DNA of 64,000 bases from Endocalyx cinctus (lineage: Eukaryota > Ascomycota > Sordariomycetes > Amphisphaeriales > Apiosporaceae): NCBI GenBank assembly GCA_001600455.1, contig BCKC01000004.1, positions 992,001 to 1,056,000 on the forward strand, in the 5' to 3' direction. Of the stretch, positions 21,032 through 33,766 are shown piece after piece. The translations under genes and the position numbers were made by a program. Each line of letters opens with the position of its first letter. The first letter of the stretch is position 1. The notes below the pieces were generated by a model. It was not told where the DNA came from, ran no database searches, and saw only the letters and a list, made by a program, of their open reading frames with translations.

Positions 21032-23130
21032 TTAATACTTCTTCATCTTGCAGATCAATCCTTCTTGGTTCGAAAACCAGATCCCCCTCACGGTCCACTC
21101 CCTGTCCGGGTCCGCAAGTTCTATCTCATAACGCGACACCAGCGTCGCCACTATCTTGTATAACTCCAACTCGGCCAAGTGACGACCGATACAAACTCTT
21201 GCACCCGCTCCGAATCTGAGATCAGTCGCGTTGAAAAGCTGTAGGCGCTTACGGTAGTCCTCCTCCGTCTCCCCCGGGTCTCGGAGCCATCTTTCCGGCC
21301 GGAACGAGTCCACATCTTCGCCCCATACCGACGCGTTCCGACCCAAGATGTACGCGTTAAGGCCTACCGTGGTGCCGGCCGGAATCGTTACTCCAGAACT
21401 GAGCGTAAGTCCGGACTGGGGGACTTGACGCTCCAGAGGCAAGAAGACTGCGGGGTGGAGTCGCATTGCTTCACGAATTACGGCTTCGAGGTCTATTCGT
21501 GTTTGGAACGATAGGTAATTTTTAGTCAGTTAGCAAGTTCGCGTATATACGTGCTCTTTTGACCTTGTCCCTATATCACGGCCTTCCCAAAGAACACGTG
21601 AACTATATCGGATAATGACAGGAAAGTGAAAAGCTTACAGGGCAGTTTCCGGATTTTGTTATAAGGGCACGATTCTTGGAGACCGGCCTCTGCGAGATCC
21701 TTCTTGAGGCGGGCATACGCGTCCTGGTTCCGCAAAAGGAAATAGAACACAGCCCGTAACGTGATAGCCGTAGTGTCGGCACCGGCTAGAAAGTTCATAA
21801 GCATATATCCGATGACGGTTTGCGTGTCAACCTCGTCCGGGCGTTCTTTTTTTGCGTCGAGGTAATGCTGCAGGTAATCCGGGACCGCCGGATCGAAATG
21901 CTCGTCTTTGCCTTCGAGACGCGCGTTAAAGCATTCGATGGCGATTCTCGTCACGTTACGGAGGTTGGGTGGTCCTATCCGGACCACCGGGTTCTTGTCT
22001 AAGAGAAAGTCAAGAAACGGCATTTGGCCGACGTGGGATAGGCTGTAATGACGAAGATTTAACTTAGCATTTGACGGCTTTTAAGTGCAAAGGATTCACA
22101 CAGAAAGAATCCGATGATATTTTTTACATCATCTTGTTGAGACGACTTACTATTCGATCGATAATGCGTTTATATGTATATTCTTGTCGTAATCACTGCC
22201 AGCCTGCATATATCCGAACTGTCGACTAAGAGTTACTGCCCCATTAATATCCCAAGAGCCTGTTTAATCAGTCAGTTGATAGTTTAATTTTCATTAGGCA
22301 TTACTCTTTTTCAATGTCAGTAAGAAGGGTGAGATTAAAGACTTACAATAAGTTAACCACTCCCCAAAATCAAACTCGGACTCCTGGGGATCTTTCATGA
22401 ATCGTTTCTCCAGGTGATCGCAAAAATCAAAGATCACTTTTTCAATTATAGGTTCCATTAGGAGAACATTCCCAGCGGAAAAATACTTCACAACCGGGCG
22501 CTTTAACTGAGCGTGTCGAGAAGTGTTAACTTCACTGAACAGCGAATAGACTATCTTACCGTCCATAAGCATGCTGTTGTTCTTGTAATAATCGCTCTGT
22601 TTTTGTACTCATTTAATTAGCCTCGTCAACCCCTTTTCCCCCGGGTGGTCCGATAACGAATGGACCCCAAGATACGTCTATCGTCAATTACCTTTATCCA
22701 TTTCCCATCTGTGCCATATATACTTTTGGTGACCTTAGGAACGTCCAAATCCAAAATATTTGGGCCAATTCGGACGACGGGACCAAACTTTTCATGGAGT
22801 TTTCTGATATGGATATAGTAGTTACCGGTACTGACCAGCCACAACCGCCATAAGTTCGACCATTCTATTTAGTACACCCAAGAGCTATTAGTACCAATTC
22901 ACTTGTATCAAAATAAGGGTAGTAGAGATCCATGTTTCTGGTCCCTAATCGGCGTACTTACGTGCAAGAAATGGGCCGGGAAAGCGTTTTAAAGGTGAAG
23001 TAACAACTGCATACGTCCACCAACCGCATAAAGCCACTAATCCGATAAGGAGAGTGACTACAGGCACCGGCATCCAACTGAGCTGCGATCGGAGTTGACC
23101 CCAAATAATGCCGTAGAATCCTTCAGCCAT
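21032..23130 (-). CDS. Cytochrome P450 monooxygenase, pisatin-demethylase-like
   Basis: Six exons are inferred: 23130-22962, 22864-22692, 22596-22347, 22259-22151, 22042-21639 and 21492-21032. All junctions are in phase and give 521 aa. Residues about 20-45 form the ER membrane anchor (VPVVTLLIGLVALCGWW), followed by the proline-rich hinge FPGPFLA. Family landmarks are FGPVVRIGPN, KIVYSLFSE, VGQMPFLDFLLDKNP, the I-helix NFLAGADTTAI, the K-helix EAVIREAMRLHP, FRPERWL, and the haem loop RFGAGARVCIGRHLA with the cysteine ligand. The pattern is that of the fungal pisatin-demethylase/CYP57-like group, which hydroxylate or demethylate phenolic or metabolite substrates. It lies upstream of and co-oriented with no immediate partner but is next to a GMC oxidoreductase. 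It appears intact. Confidence 0.93.
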
Positions 23131-24185
23131 TTCTTTCAGGTATTTTTCCGAATTACCGATACTTTTCTCTTATACACTTTTGGATCGAACTTGTGAAAAC
23201 AATGAAATTAATTGTAAGAAAGAAGGATGTTGCACCATTACACCCCACTTTGAGGCCAGTTGGAAGGTGTTATTATAGGTTACGGAAGGGGTAAGATGGA
23301 GCCTCGTTAATGCCTCCAAATCGCAGTGATGGGTAGGACGAGATAATTAAATGCAGGCTGCAAGAACAGACTTGGATCATCATAATCAGATGCAACCGGT
23401 GTAGCCGAATCACTGCATCGTTGAAGATATAATGCTTGTCAACGTTGGACTTTCTGCCAACTGCGTTTTATCCCTGTTCTTGTTGGTCTCGGCAGTTAAG
23501 CATGTGGCATTAAGTTCCATTTATATTCGTCGCTTTTTCTAGGCTTCAGTCGTGCAACGTATTGACTAACAAATCATGTCGAAAGTATTTCAATGAGGGA
23601 GCATTCACTTCTCGCCACCACAGAACTTTCACATGATGAAGAAACCCGGTTCGATGACAAAGAAATAATATAAGCAGAGCGACAGGTCCGTCCTTTTCCG
23701 AAGATTACTCCGGTCTTTCCTTTCAATCCGGTTGAAAGTAAATGAGATGATAAATTCTCGCCTTGAGGTTTTTAAGAGCTCCTATCCCGGCTGTACTGCG
23801 ACCCACTCCATCTACATGTCGCCGTACCGTACCAATTTTCATCTTGGCTACGTGGTACAGGAGATGGGCTGATCAGATCACCTCGGATTGATATATCGAT
23901 GTGGCCGCTACTCGAGAGTACACGGTGAGGTCAGGTGGGATTGGCTAAGCGCAAGCAAGCACGCGGTACGGTACGAAATGGTGTAGGGCTGTGCAGTGCG
24001 CTGCATTGTATTGTAACGTGATGTGTAGACTTCGGTCTCTCTGTAACTAATTAGACCGCAAGTTCACCGCCTGTAATTCTCTCTGACCAGATGACTACTT
24101 CTTTCCCTCCCGAACAGGTTATAATTAGAACAGAATCTCGGGCTTTGCTTCAACCCGCCTTTGTTTTCATCCTTTCCTTTATCAT
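23131..24185. other. Intergenic region
   Basis: No gene seen. It carries the P450 promoter on one side and the GMC 3' flank on the other. Confidence 0.5.
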
Positions 24186-26111
24186 CTATTGATCGACTGT
24201 TTGTTCAGGGGCCGTATCTTCTAAAATCATGTGCGCCGCCTTCTCCGCTATAGCGTACACAGTTGCTTGTAGATGCGCGCTAATTTGAACAGGTATGACG
24301 CTCGCATCCACCACCCTCAAGCCAGAGACACCGTATACCCTCAGCCTATCATCGACGACGCCGGCTTTGATACCCTCGCTTCCACCCATCCCGCAGGTTC
24401 CTACAGGATGCCAGTCTGTTGTCGTGTTTTGTATCACCCAATCCCTCCATTGTTCATCGCTATCGACCGAAGGCGGGGGATGGACTCGTGAGCGTATGGC
24501 AGTGTTCAACGGCGGTGAGCTGCAGAGTTCGTCGGTGAACCGTATACAGTGAGACATGATGTCAAGATCCAACTCGCCATGCTTTCCTGCGTAATATTGA
24601 GGATCTATCACAATCCCGTGGGAAGTCGATGACGGAATATCATCTTCGGAGCTGTTTCCTCCTCCCGATGAATGAATGTGGATGCTTCCTTCCGAAAATG
24701 GGTACTGTAAGATTTGTAGCATACTAGCGTATGTCTTGTTCGGATCTGGCTGGAAATAGGCGCTCCAGTTCCCAAAGTCGAAAATATACTCAAACTGGCC
24801 AAGACTGGAGCTTGAATCAAACCGACTTTTCAAAATCGCGGCTTTCCTAGGAGAGAGTGTTGTTAGGTTCCTAATCCGGTGCTCCAAAGGCTTGAAGAAC
24901 TCTCCTTTCGTAACATCGCGTATTGGGAGGTAGAATATAGGACAAGCCGCAGCACCAAAATTAGCTTTCTCGAGCGACGGGTCAACTTCGTATACAGAAA
25001 TTGTCACTTATTGGGAGATGTCAGCACGTCGCTTGTATCGACCGGGACTCAATGGCATATATACTTAGGTGGTCTTGGAGGTTTTCTCCTACATTAGGGT
25101 TCGCAACTTTAACCTCGATTCCTGCATCTGCCAGAACATGCGGATTGCCGATGCCTGAGCGCTCAAGTAACTGGGGTGACTGCACACTTCCGGCACTGAT
25201 TATAACCTCGCGAGAAGCAAATACCTTAAGATCTTGGTCTGCGACTGAGAAGTGAACACCCTTGGCGCGCCACTGCTCCCCCTGTTGATGCATAATGATC
25301 TTCTTCACATGTGCTTCGCACAGGATATGAAGGTTCGCCCTCGTCATGTTGGGCTTGTAGTACGCCGAAGCCGCATACGATCTCGAGCCAGTTGCAGGAT
25401 CAACCGAAGCTGCATTTGCCCACACTCCAACATTGGACCCAGCATTATGGGTCTTGTTTTCATGAATTCCTAGCCCAACTAATGCATCATAACAAAGTTG
25501 GTGCGTGGGGTTATATCTCCGAGGATAGGATATTTGAATCGGGCCCTCTTCTCCAACGGCATCATCTCCTAAATACTCCCTATTTTCAAATTGTGTTTCC
25601 TTTTTTGGAGAATGGAACGTCTCGGATTTCTTGAAAAACGGCCTTGGCAGGAAGGAGAAGTTAGCGGAGTCATCGAGAGCTGAACTGCTCTCCACAGCTG
25701 CAATTTGGTGTAATCATCTTACAAGAGGCCTTCCCAGCCCCACCCCCGATTGCCTAACTTTTCCCAAGCATCGTAATCTTCCTTGCAGCCGCGGTTCCAG
25801 GTCATGAGATTAAGCGCGCTCGTACCCCCGAGCAATTTGCCGCGCGGCCATGCCAAAGCCCGGCCACCAAGTCCGACCTGCGGAACGGTCTCGAATTGCC
25901 AGTCGTATTGTGTACCCAAGGTCTGGAGGGCACGCTCCGGCTCGTTGACGGCGGGCACGTCTAGCGCCGCGGGACCGGCTTCGAGAACCCCGACGGTGAG
26001 ATTGGGGTCTTCGGAAAGACGAGCGGCTACGACTAAACCTGCCGTTCCTCCCCCAATTATCAGGTAATCATAGCTATAGCTCGTGAATTCAGCATGCGTC
26101 ACCGGGGGCAT
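24186..26111 (-). CDS. GMC family FAD-dependent oxidoreductase
   Basis: Three exons, 26111-25723, 25642-25065 and 25006-24186, encode 595 aa. Intron 1 (80 bp) has GTAAGA, a GCTAAC branch site and an AAG acceptor. Intron 2 (58 bp) also ends in AAG. The FAD fold is at [18 protein letters not shown] with VGVLEAGP, and GMC signature 1 is GKLLGGTSALNLMTWNRG. ASREVIISAGSVQSPQLLERSGIG is a clear signature 2. The catalytic His lies in DWHPVGTCGMGG, and the C-terminal SAHLQATVYAIAEKAA carries the second active-site His. No signal peptide is present, so it is probably intracellular. Length and motifs are those of aryl-alcohol/choline-dehydrogenase-like fungal enzymes; the substrate is unknown. It is divergent from the amine-oxidase gene at 27833 and downstream on the map of a P450, which fits an oxidative pathway. 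Confidence 0.92.
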
Positions 26112-27832
26112 CTTTTTTCATTCAACCAGGACAGGTATCTTTAGATCGGGAGTGCACTTATCCACTTTCTATAATTGTCTGAGTTAGCGGTTACACTTAA
26201 ACAGTCAGGATATAAATTTATCGGTTCATGGATATGTACGCAGTATTACCCCTCATTCTCGGATGACAGTTGAGCAGCTGCGGTATGATAGGTTACAGCC
26301 TTTTTGTGTCAGTCGCGTGCAGATCGTCATCCGATGTCAATGTTACCTTTAATTAGAAAAAAAGCCAAATTACAATTTGACGATTCTGGCTGAATCAGGT
26401 CGTTCGATCCGGTCAGACACATTTACTAAAATTGTTATTGAAAGGGTTTGAGTAACAACTCTGTAGACTGTCGACACTTTTGCCTTTGTTTTTCAAATAT
26501 TTCTTTTGGTCTGCAAGCTTACTCTAACAGCAAAGTGTAGCAAAAAGCGTTGGCAAAAGCGATTTTCCTTCCCCTGGCCGTTGTTGGTTGTTTCGTTCCT
26601 TATCTAAATTTGTTAGGAGCGGGATGGCTACCTAATTATCTACCTATCTACCTATCTACGTTTTAATGCTAGCGTCGTTATTCACTCAATGCCGACGTAT
26701 CCCGTGTATAATAGTGTAATATGTAGCAATTTAAATAAAATCCTACTCCTCAATATGATGCCACCCTGTGCGGAACCGGCCTGGTCCGCTCACATCATCG
26801 TCCGGATCTGTGTCACGGCAGCTGTACCGGGAGCATACCATTCGAAGAATAACTGATATAATTGTTCTAATAATAAGGTTGAAGAAGGAAGGGAAGCGAG
26901 TCAGTGGGGGATCTCCGATAAATATACCGATTCCTTCGAACCTTGCCATGATATATCGTATGTGCCATCACACATTTCTTATTCAATGATTTCCCTCACA
27001 TCAGCCATATTATAAAAACAAATTATCTACCCTAGAACCGACTTTTTTGAGCCTACCTTTAGTTTCGATAGCCTATTAACCATCACTGTAGAAGTGCGAA
27101 GTAACGAATGCCGATCAATGAAGAGCATCAAGTTCGATTCCCTAATACTCTTAAGTAGCCTTCGTGGCGTTGTTTTACTATCACTTATGTCTTGTATATG
27201 CTAGCTGAATAGATCCAGACAGTTCCATACACTCTCTATCAAATTGCAGCTGAATTGATCGACCTCTTTCATTACTTAGATTTTGGAGTATTCAAGTAAT
27301 GAACAAATGAAAAGCCGACATAACCTTAACGATTAAACATTTGCTGTGGTAAGAATTAATATCTTTAAAATTATATTTGTAATATATATATATCAAAAAT
27401 AGTTGTTTGTATGTGAAAGAAGCAGTGCATTAGAGTGTTTCAATATAGGTGTAAATACTCAGGTAACTACCGACGAATCTTGACAAGAATATCATGTTTC
27501 CTATCTTTATGTTTCATGATGTCTCTTAGATCTTGAGAGCACAAACCCGAACCAAATCTCAGCGTACTTCTGGTGCCACTCGTACGGCTCATCCCTTTCG
27601 TGGTGAGACAATTCGCTTAAAATTTGAGCTGAAAACGCCACTTTGGCTCAAGGTGTTTCTGTGTAAAGGCTAGAGCGTCGTCGGCGTTATTGACTCAGAA
27701 GACGGCGACGATTGACGAGTATAAAGACCCGTATCGTCTTATACTCTTTCACTACATTTCTATCAGCAACAATATCTTCTCTCAATACTTAGTTTATCAC
27801 TTCATCCACTTCTACCCTTTAGAATCTCAACG
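26112..27832. promoter_or_regulatory. Upstream region between divergent GMC and amine-oxidase genes
   Basis: 1.7 kb with no supported gene. It contains a TACCTATC repeat near 26640-26655 and an AT dinucleotide run near 27380. It is long for a fungal promoter region, and undetected small genes cannot be excluded. Confidence 0.45.
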
Positions 27833-30193
27833 ATGCATCTTCACCTCAATCCCGACCTCCCTCTCAACGAACAGCCCATTCGTGACCAGTGGGCCAAGCA
27901 TCACTGCTGCTGCGGGATCAAAGAACTATTGAACGAGAAGGCGAGCGATCCGCAGTGGCATTCTCACAAGATTCCTCACTTTGAAAAGGACAAACCACTC
28001 GCAGAGTTCCCTGAGCCTCACGGTATTGACACTTCGGAGAAAATCGAGAATCCTACTGTCGGAATTATAGGTGCCGGAGCGGCGGGTCTATTCTCTGGTA
28101 TGATTTTGGACTATCTTAATGAAAAGCTACAAGACGAAGGCTTTCATGTGTCCTACGATATCTTCGAGGCTGCAGACAAAGACAGAGTTGGTGGGAGACT
28201 CTTCACGTATAATTTCACATCGAGTGGTAATGCAGCAAACCCCCAGGGTCCACACGACTACTTCGACGTCGGAGCGATGAGATTTCCCGAGACTCCAGTT
28301 ATGAAGAGGTAAGAAAGTATGAAACATGACTCTGAAATGGTCTGTTAATCACCAGTACTAGGCTTTTCTCTCTCTTCGACTTTCTCAAGATGGAAAAGAT
28401 GTCGTTAACATCAACTACCCCTAATGGAGCACTGGTACCTTACTATATGCAGAACAAAGATGATGCAGACGAGAGCTTCGAACCATGGTGTTATAACAAC
28501 AAGACCTTGTGGGGAAACTACGACAGTCTAGTGAAGCTGCAAGGAGCCCCGTATGATGTTTTTAATCTGAACGACGATAAAATGATCCCTGAAGAGTAAC
28601 TTTTAATCCCCCATCCTAATCCTATAAACGTAGCAAGAAATTGCTAACCGTATGGCCCCTCCCAGAGTTCTGTCACAATCTCCCGATACAACTGTCCGAA
28701 GGATAATTAAACGATTTCGACACGCGCTTAAGGAAGACCTGAAAGATGGCGGATCGAGAGGGTTCGACCTCTTAATGAAATTCGACAAGTTCAGTACTCG
28801 GGATTTCCTAACAGCGTACGTTAACTCCTTGGAAACGATGATAAAATTTAGTGTTAAAGCATTTCTAGCGGCTCTCTACCTAAGGTAGAAGGACCTTCTA
28901 CTTCAGTGGAGAAGCTTCTCCCGTTTAATTATGAAACAGTTGAGTTTCTGGAGACATTCAATGGGTAAGTTGATATGAATTATTGAAATTTATCGAGAAA
29001 ATGGCTCAATAAATATTAGTGGAACAGATTGGTACGACCAAGCTTTCAGTGAAACGGTTCTTGAATCATTAGATTTCGAGTTCGAGGATGAAGATGATAA
29101 TCCGGGTCAGAATCCACCAAAAGCGGATAAGTGGTGGAATATCATGGGTGGTTCCAACCAACTGGCACAGAAAATGCAAGAACGCCTCAAGAAGAAGCCG
29201 GAATTTCTTTCTCGCGTTAATGCTATTCGAATCGGACAACCAGTAGGCGGGTTCTCGACGATGGATATCGACATCCAGAAGTCGGTGACGAATATGGACG
29301 CCAAATCCGAGACCAAGACGTATCACGGCGTGTTTAACACGACAACCTTGGGCGCTCTTCAACGCATGGACATCTCTAACGCCGGGCTTACTTACACTGC
29401 GAGACAGGCCATCCGATCCCTCGGTTACGGAGGATCGTCGAAGATCGGAATCAAGTTCAGCCGCGCGTGGTGGATCCACGACCTCGGCAAGCATAGCATC
29501 AAGAAGGGAGGGCTCGGGCATTCCGACCTCACCATCCGCACCTGCGTCTACCCGTCCTTCAACATCGCCGATTCCAAGAAAGACCCGGCCGTCCTCCTCT
29601 GCTCCTACACCTGGCAGCAAGACGCCGACCGCGTCGGGGCCCTCATCTCCGACAGCTCCGACCCGGCGCGGAAGCGCGAGGACGAGCGGGCCCTCAAGGA
29701 GCTCGCGCTGCGCGGCCTCGCCAAGATGCACTGCTTCGGCCCCTCGGAGGACGGATCGGACGCCGGCATGACGGAGCAGCAGGTCTACGACCTGATCGAG
29801 CCCTTGTACCTCGACCACTTCGCGCACGACTGGAACCACGACCCGAACACGGCCGGCGCGTTCGCGTTCTTCCGCCCGCGGCAGTTCTCCCGCATCTGGA
29901 GCAAGATGATCCACCCCGGCGGGAACCTGATCCTCATGGGCGAGGCGTCGAGCCCGCACCACGCGTGGGTCGTCGGCGCTCTGGAGAGCGCCGTTTACGG
30001 AATCTGCCTTTGGCTCACTATGCGCAGGAACGAAATTAAGGGGGCCGAGGCAGCTATCAAGCTGCTTTCGAGCACCAATCTCCCGGACGTGCCTTTCGTT
30101 GGCTTGCCACCTTACATGGATCCTAACATCGTCAACTGGAGTGGTCTGAATGCGAGTCTGGAGCTGGAAATGCAGAAACAGAACATGGAATAG
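27833..30193 (+). CDS. Flavin-containing amine oxidase, L-amino-acid-oxidase-like
   Basis: Five exons are inferred: 27833-28308, 28356-28595, 28666-28815, 28869-28964 and 29020-30193, giving 711 aa. The FAD-binding motif is PTVGIIGAGAAGLFSGM (residues about 74-90), followed by the amine-oxidase signature YDIFEAADKDRVGGRLFTY and GAMRFPETPVMK. WWNIMGGSNQLAQKM, GLGHSDLTIRTCVYPS and the C-terminal FAD clamp LILMGEASSPHHAWVVGALE are typical of fungal L-amino-acid oxidases, which deaminate amino acids with release of H2O2 and ammonia. No signal peptide is evident. The third intron choice (CTCCCAG at 28665 after a GCTAAC branch site) is needed for an open frame. The acceptor of intron 1 could be 28355 or 28361, changing two residues. 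The last exon is GC-rich compared with the first ones. Confidence 0.9.
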
Positions 30194-30654
30194 GGATTCA
30201 AGTTTGGTTGAATGACCCTCTAGGACAGCTTTATTGCCATACTTATAGATTGAAATAATCAAGATATTGGTACTATTCCAGATAGTCCTGCTCTTGGCAG
30301 TATTTTATAAACTTATTATTTCCATCCTCAACAACTTGTTTGAGTGCCAAATACTGCTGATACTGTACAGTAGGTGCTTAGGTGTATACGCTGATTTACA
30401 GGGTACATAACCCACTGAAATACAGCTGTAGCATATGCTTTAATGTCGCCACCAGTAGCCACCGAACAGCAGGTCCATAGATACTTAAGTACTTAAGTAC
30501 TTAAGTACTCAACCTTCTGTTACTTCAACTAACTTATCATCACCGCTTTTAAAGGAAGCAAAAAAGGCGGTATTTAGTCAAGAACATATATGAAGCAATA
30601 ATAATAATAATAAGATTCGCGTTCTCGATACCGCATTATAGAAAATGGACCCTC
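30194..30654. other. Convergent intergenic region with an 8-bp tandem palindrome and an ATA repeat
   Basis: No gene. Three tandem TACTTAAG units lie at about 30482-30508, and an (ATA)n microsatellite at about 30597-30613. Confidence 0.6.
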
Positions 30655-32109
30655 TTAATGAGATTTCGTCGATACTAGCGATTTTTCGAAATCAATCTTG
30701 GTAGCGAACAAATGCGGCGCCACGACGCCGTGCACGAACAGCCAACCCTCCCTCTTCCCATCATTCTTAGCCGGGTCTATGGCGACGAGCACGGCGGCGG
30801 TGGCGCCCCGCACCGATTTTCCGTCGTCCGAGAAGATGATCTTTCCCTTGTCCCCCGGCTTTCGCGTCTCCATCCGTCCCGCGCCGGCCGGGATGTGCCA
30901 GACCAGGCCGGTCATGGGCTTCCTGCCCGTCGGATCCGGGAAGCTGTTCAGAAAGTCCATGCCGCGGCCGACGCCGGGCACGACGTACCCGCTGAAATCT
31001 CGGCCGTCGAAGCCGACGAACGGATCGGCGAAGAAGGTCGGGTTGTCGGTGATCGAGTCTAGCTCGATGTAGTGGGTAACGGCCATGGTGCCGTTACCGC
31101 CGGCGGGAGCGGACGCGAAATGAACCCTGCCCCCGGCCATGTCGCTGAGCACTACCTGCTTACCCTGGCCCCATCCTATGCCGTTGCAGGTTGGGACGGA
31201 GGTGAGTGAGACGGAGCCTTGGACGTCGAGACCCTCGTCGCCAAATTTCACATGAGCTACGTCGGACCAGCTAACCACGACGGCAGACGCAAATTCTTCC
31301 ACCATACGAAATGGCTGTTTCGTATAAAAATGGTCGTTGGCGACGAGAAACTCGTGCTCCGAGAGTGCGAGCACGTCGTTTGGGGTGCGAATAAGAGGGT
31401 GTATTACCGTGCGAACGTGCTTGGCGGACTTGCTACCCGTCTTATGCCTGAATACCTCGACGCTGGGAATTTCCTTGGCGGAGATCGACCTGTCGGCCAC
31501 CCAATCTGGGTTCGGCAGGTGATTGATGACGAATATATACACAGTCTCAGGTTCCGATGGAGGCGTGAAGAGACTGACTCCATGCGGCACGAAGGGTCCG
31601 TCCATATCTTCCAACGACAACTTCTGCGTCTCCATCGTCTGTAAAAATAAGGATAACGTGTTTAGTTCATGAATCATGCGAATAAATTCAATAGGTTATC
31701 TATGAACTTACAGTGGGATTGACAATAATCAATTCGCCCTCTGGGAGATCTTCAGGATGATGGAACGAATTTCCACTACGATGAAATCTCGGGTTAGTGA
31801 ATCTAAGGTCCTGACAAGTCGGGGTCGTTATTGACTGATGATCTATGCTCACCCAGGACACCATCCAACCTGCTTCTTAAGATCTCCAGCGCAAGCAGCG
31901 TATATCATTCCGGACTGGTCATGGTAATGCAGGTATTCACAAGCCACGAGGCCCTCGATAATGCGGCTCTCGGACCCGTGAATATTTTTCCATGATCCGA
32001 GCGGTCTTGTGAAACCAAGAACATCGGCGGCGTGCTTCACTACGGGTAAGGCCTGGCGAGAAAACATGCCGACCGCGGCGGCTGCCACAAGCCCCAAGAT
32101 GGCCACCAT
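30655..32109 (-). CDS. Paraoxonase/arylesterase-like lactonase
   Basis: Three exons, 32109-31853, 31775-31712 and 31638-30655, encode 434 aa. The N-terminus is a hydrophobic signal-anchor (MVAILGLVAAAAVGMF), as in serum paraoxonases, so the enzyme is membrane-attached or secreted. The rest reads as a six-bladed beta-propeller: GSESRIIEGLVACEYLHYHD, ELIIVNP, VPHGVSLF, IRTPNDVLAL, EHEFLVANDHFY, VPTCNGIGWG, KQVVLSDMAGG, then NPTFFADPFVGFDGRDF and a final VHGVVAPHLFATKI. The N and D/E residues in TPNDV, VANDHF and CNGIGW are expected calcium ligands. Members hydrolyse lactones and aryl esters. It is convergent with the amine-oxidase gene and divergent from the transporter at 33767. The natural substrate is unknown, but a lactone intermediate would suit an oxidative pathway. 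Confidence 0.88.
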
Positions 32110-33766
32110 TATCTATCACGGGGGGGGGTCTAAAATGATGTTTCTTGTGTAACGTGACCCAAGAATGTATTTCTCAAACCAAAACGAGAGGATTCGTATA
32201 GATTGGTAGCCAGTAAATAGGGAAAAAAAAAGAAGAAGAAGAAAAGGGTTTCTAATCAAATCAGGGAAAAGAGAAAGAAAATATATTATACAAAATGCAA
32301 GTTAAAAAGAAGAAGAATGACAAATAAGACGCTACAAGAAAATATTCAGGTGAAGTTTTTGTACGCCCTTGTTCTTTTTGCTACGCGATAACGTACCGAA
32401 GGATTCGAAATGAGCTGCTTCAATATATTCCTCAATCGGCGCCGCGATTGGACAATTTACGTGATGGAGACATCCCGAGAATTAGCGGCACAGCACTGAC
32501 GGGTAGGCGAAGTCATCGCTATACTCAGAAAGGATTAGGGGCAGTTTAGGGAGAGATTTCCAGTAATCCCCGTCGGGGAGAATTCTTAATTCCGTATTGA
32601 ATGCCATACATATAACAAGAGCATAACTAGGTACCTACCTAGGTAGGTAGAGGTTGTACGGAGTACATAGCCTCACGTGCACGGGGATTATCCTAATCGA
32701 ATTTATTTCTTTTCTAGAGTGACATGTATAATGTCTTAAAGTCGATAACGTGGTGAAGTTGTTTAATATCACCTCAAAGTATACTCAAAGGACAAAAGAA
32801 ACGAAACAGTCGTATGAAGTTGAACGGGGAATTAACGGCATCTACAGTAAGACACTAAATATTCCCTCTTACCCCTTTGTTATTCAAATGTGCGGCGTTT
32901 GCGTGTTTAATAGTCTGGGATTTCAGCCTCTTAAGAGATTGCCGAAAGTTGCAGATCTTAAGAAATGTTGTCATACCTGCAAATACGAAGAAAAAGAATT
33001 CTCAAGTGGGGAGATGTTCGTTTCATTTCACATGTTTTCGGCTGGAACCGAATCAAGCGACAAAAATAACTAAAAACCCGGTCAATTCAATCCTTTCCAA
33101 GCCTTTCAAGTCATGGATAACCCCGAATATCGCCAATTCTCGTACTCGTACTATTCATACTATTCACGCCCATACACCTTCGTCGGTTACTATATCTCGC
33201 TAATCGACGGATAATCCCATCGATTTTCGCTCATTACCAAACGAAAAGATAGTGTCAGGTACAATATCTATCTGCCCTCGAAAGATCGACGGTCTTTACT
33301 TGGAAAACCGTCCTTTTTTTTTTTTGATCTTTTCTTTTTAGCGGTCTGCCTACCTACGGGCTAACAAGTAAAGTACAGCGTAGCAATATGCGGGCAGATA
33401 ATAATGATGTCATAACAATACCCCCCACGATACCATCATCAAGGTCGATCGATCTATCAAATGACTAGTAAATATCTTTCGATTAGGTACGATCTTCCCA
33501 TACAGGGGATGCAGACTCTTATTCTTATCCGTGGTTGAGCTTCCATCTATTTCATATTTATCGTGTGTTTCGTCTTTTTATCCTCCTCATGTCTTTTGAA
33601 TTGACCGAGGTACAGTATTCTTAAGCACCTACGTAGTATAGTAAAAAGCATCTTCCCATATAAATTAGTACAGCCGATGCTCCAACGCAATCCAGACTCA
33701 ATATAATCCTTTTAATTATTCTTTTCAGCTTCTTCTTCTTCTTCTTCTTCTCTTACGTTCAACAAT
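32110..33766. promoter_or_regulatory. Upstream region between divergent lactonase and transporter genes
   Basis: No supported gene. It contains a palindromic TACCTACCTAGGTAGGTA run (about 32631-32650), a GTACGGAGTAC motif at 32656-32666, a short G tract at 32120-32127 and a (TTC)n run at about 33729-33751 just before the transporter start. Confidence 0.5.

Noticed and set aside
27121..27170. GTTCGATTC resembling a tRNA T-loop
   Set aside because: Flanking bases do not form a T-stem, acceptor stem or anticodon arm.
28596..28665. Apparent frame break between exons 2 and 3 of the amine oxidase
   Set aside because: Using the CTCCCAG acceptor at 28665 after a GCTAAC branch site joins the exons in phase; the nearer TAG acceptor was the wrong choice.
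29069..30262. 397-codon minus-strand frame opposite the amine oxidase
   Set aside because: Shadow of a GC-rich real exon on the other strand; no domain recognised.
32750..33203. Overlapping plus-strand frames of about 107 codons
   Set aside because: Low-complexity, no start context, no recognisable domain or splice partners.
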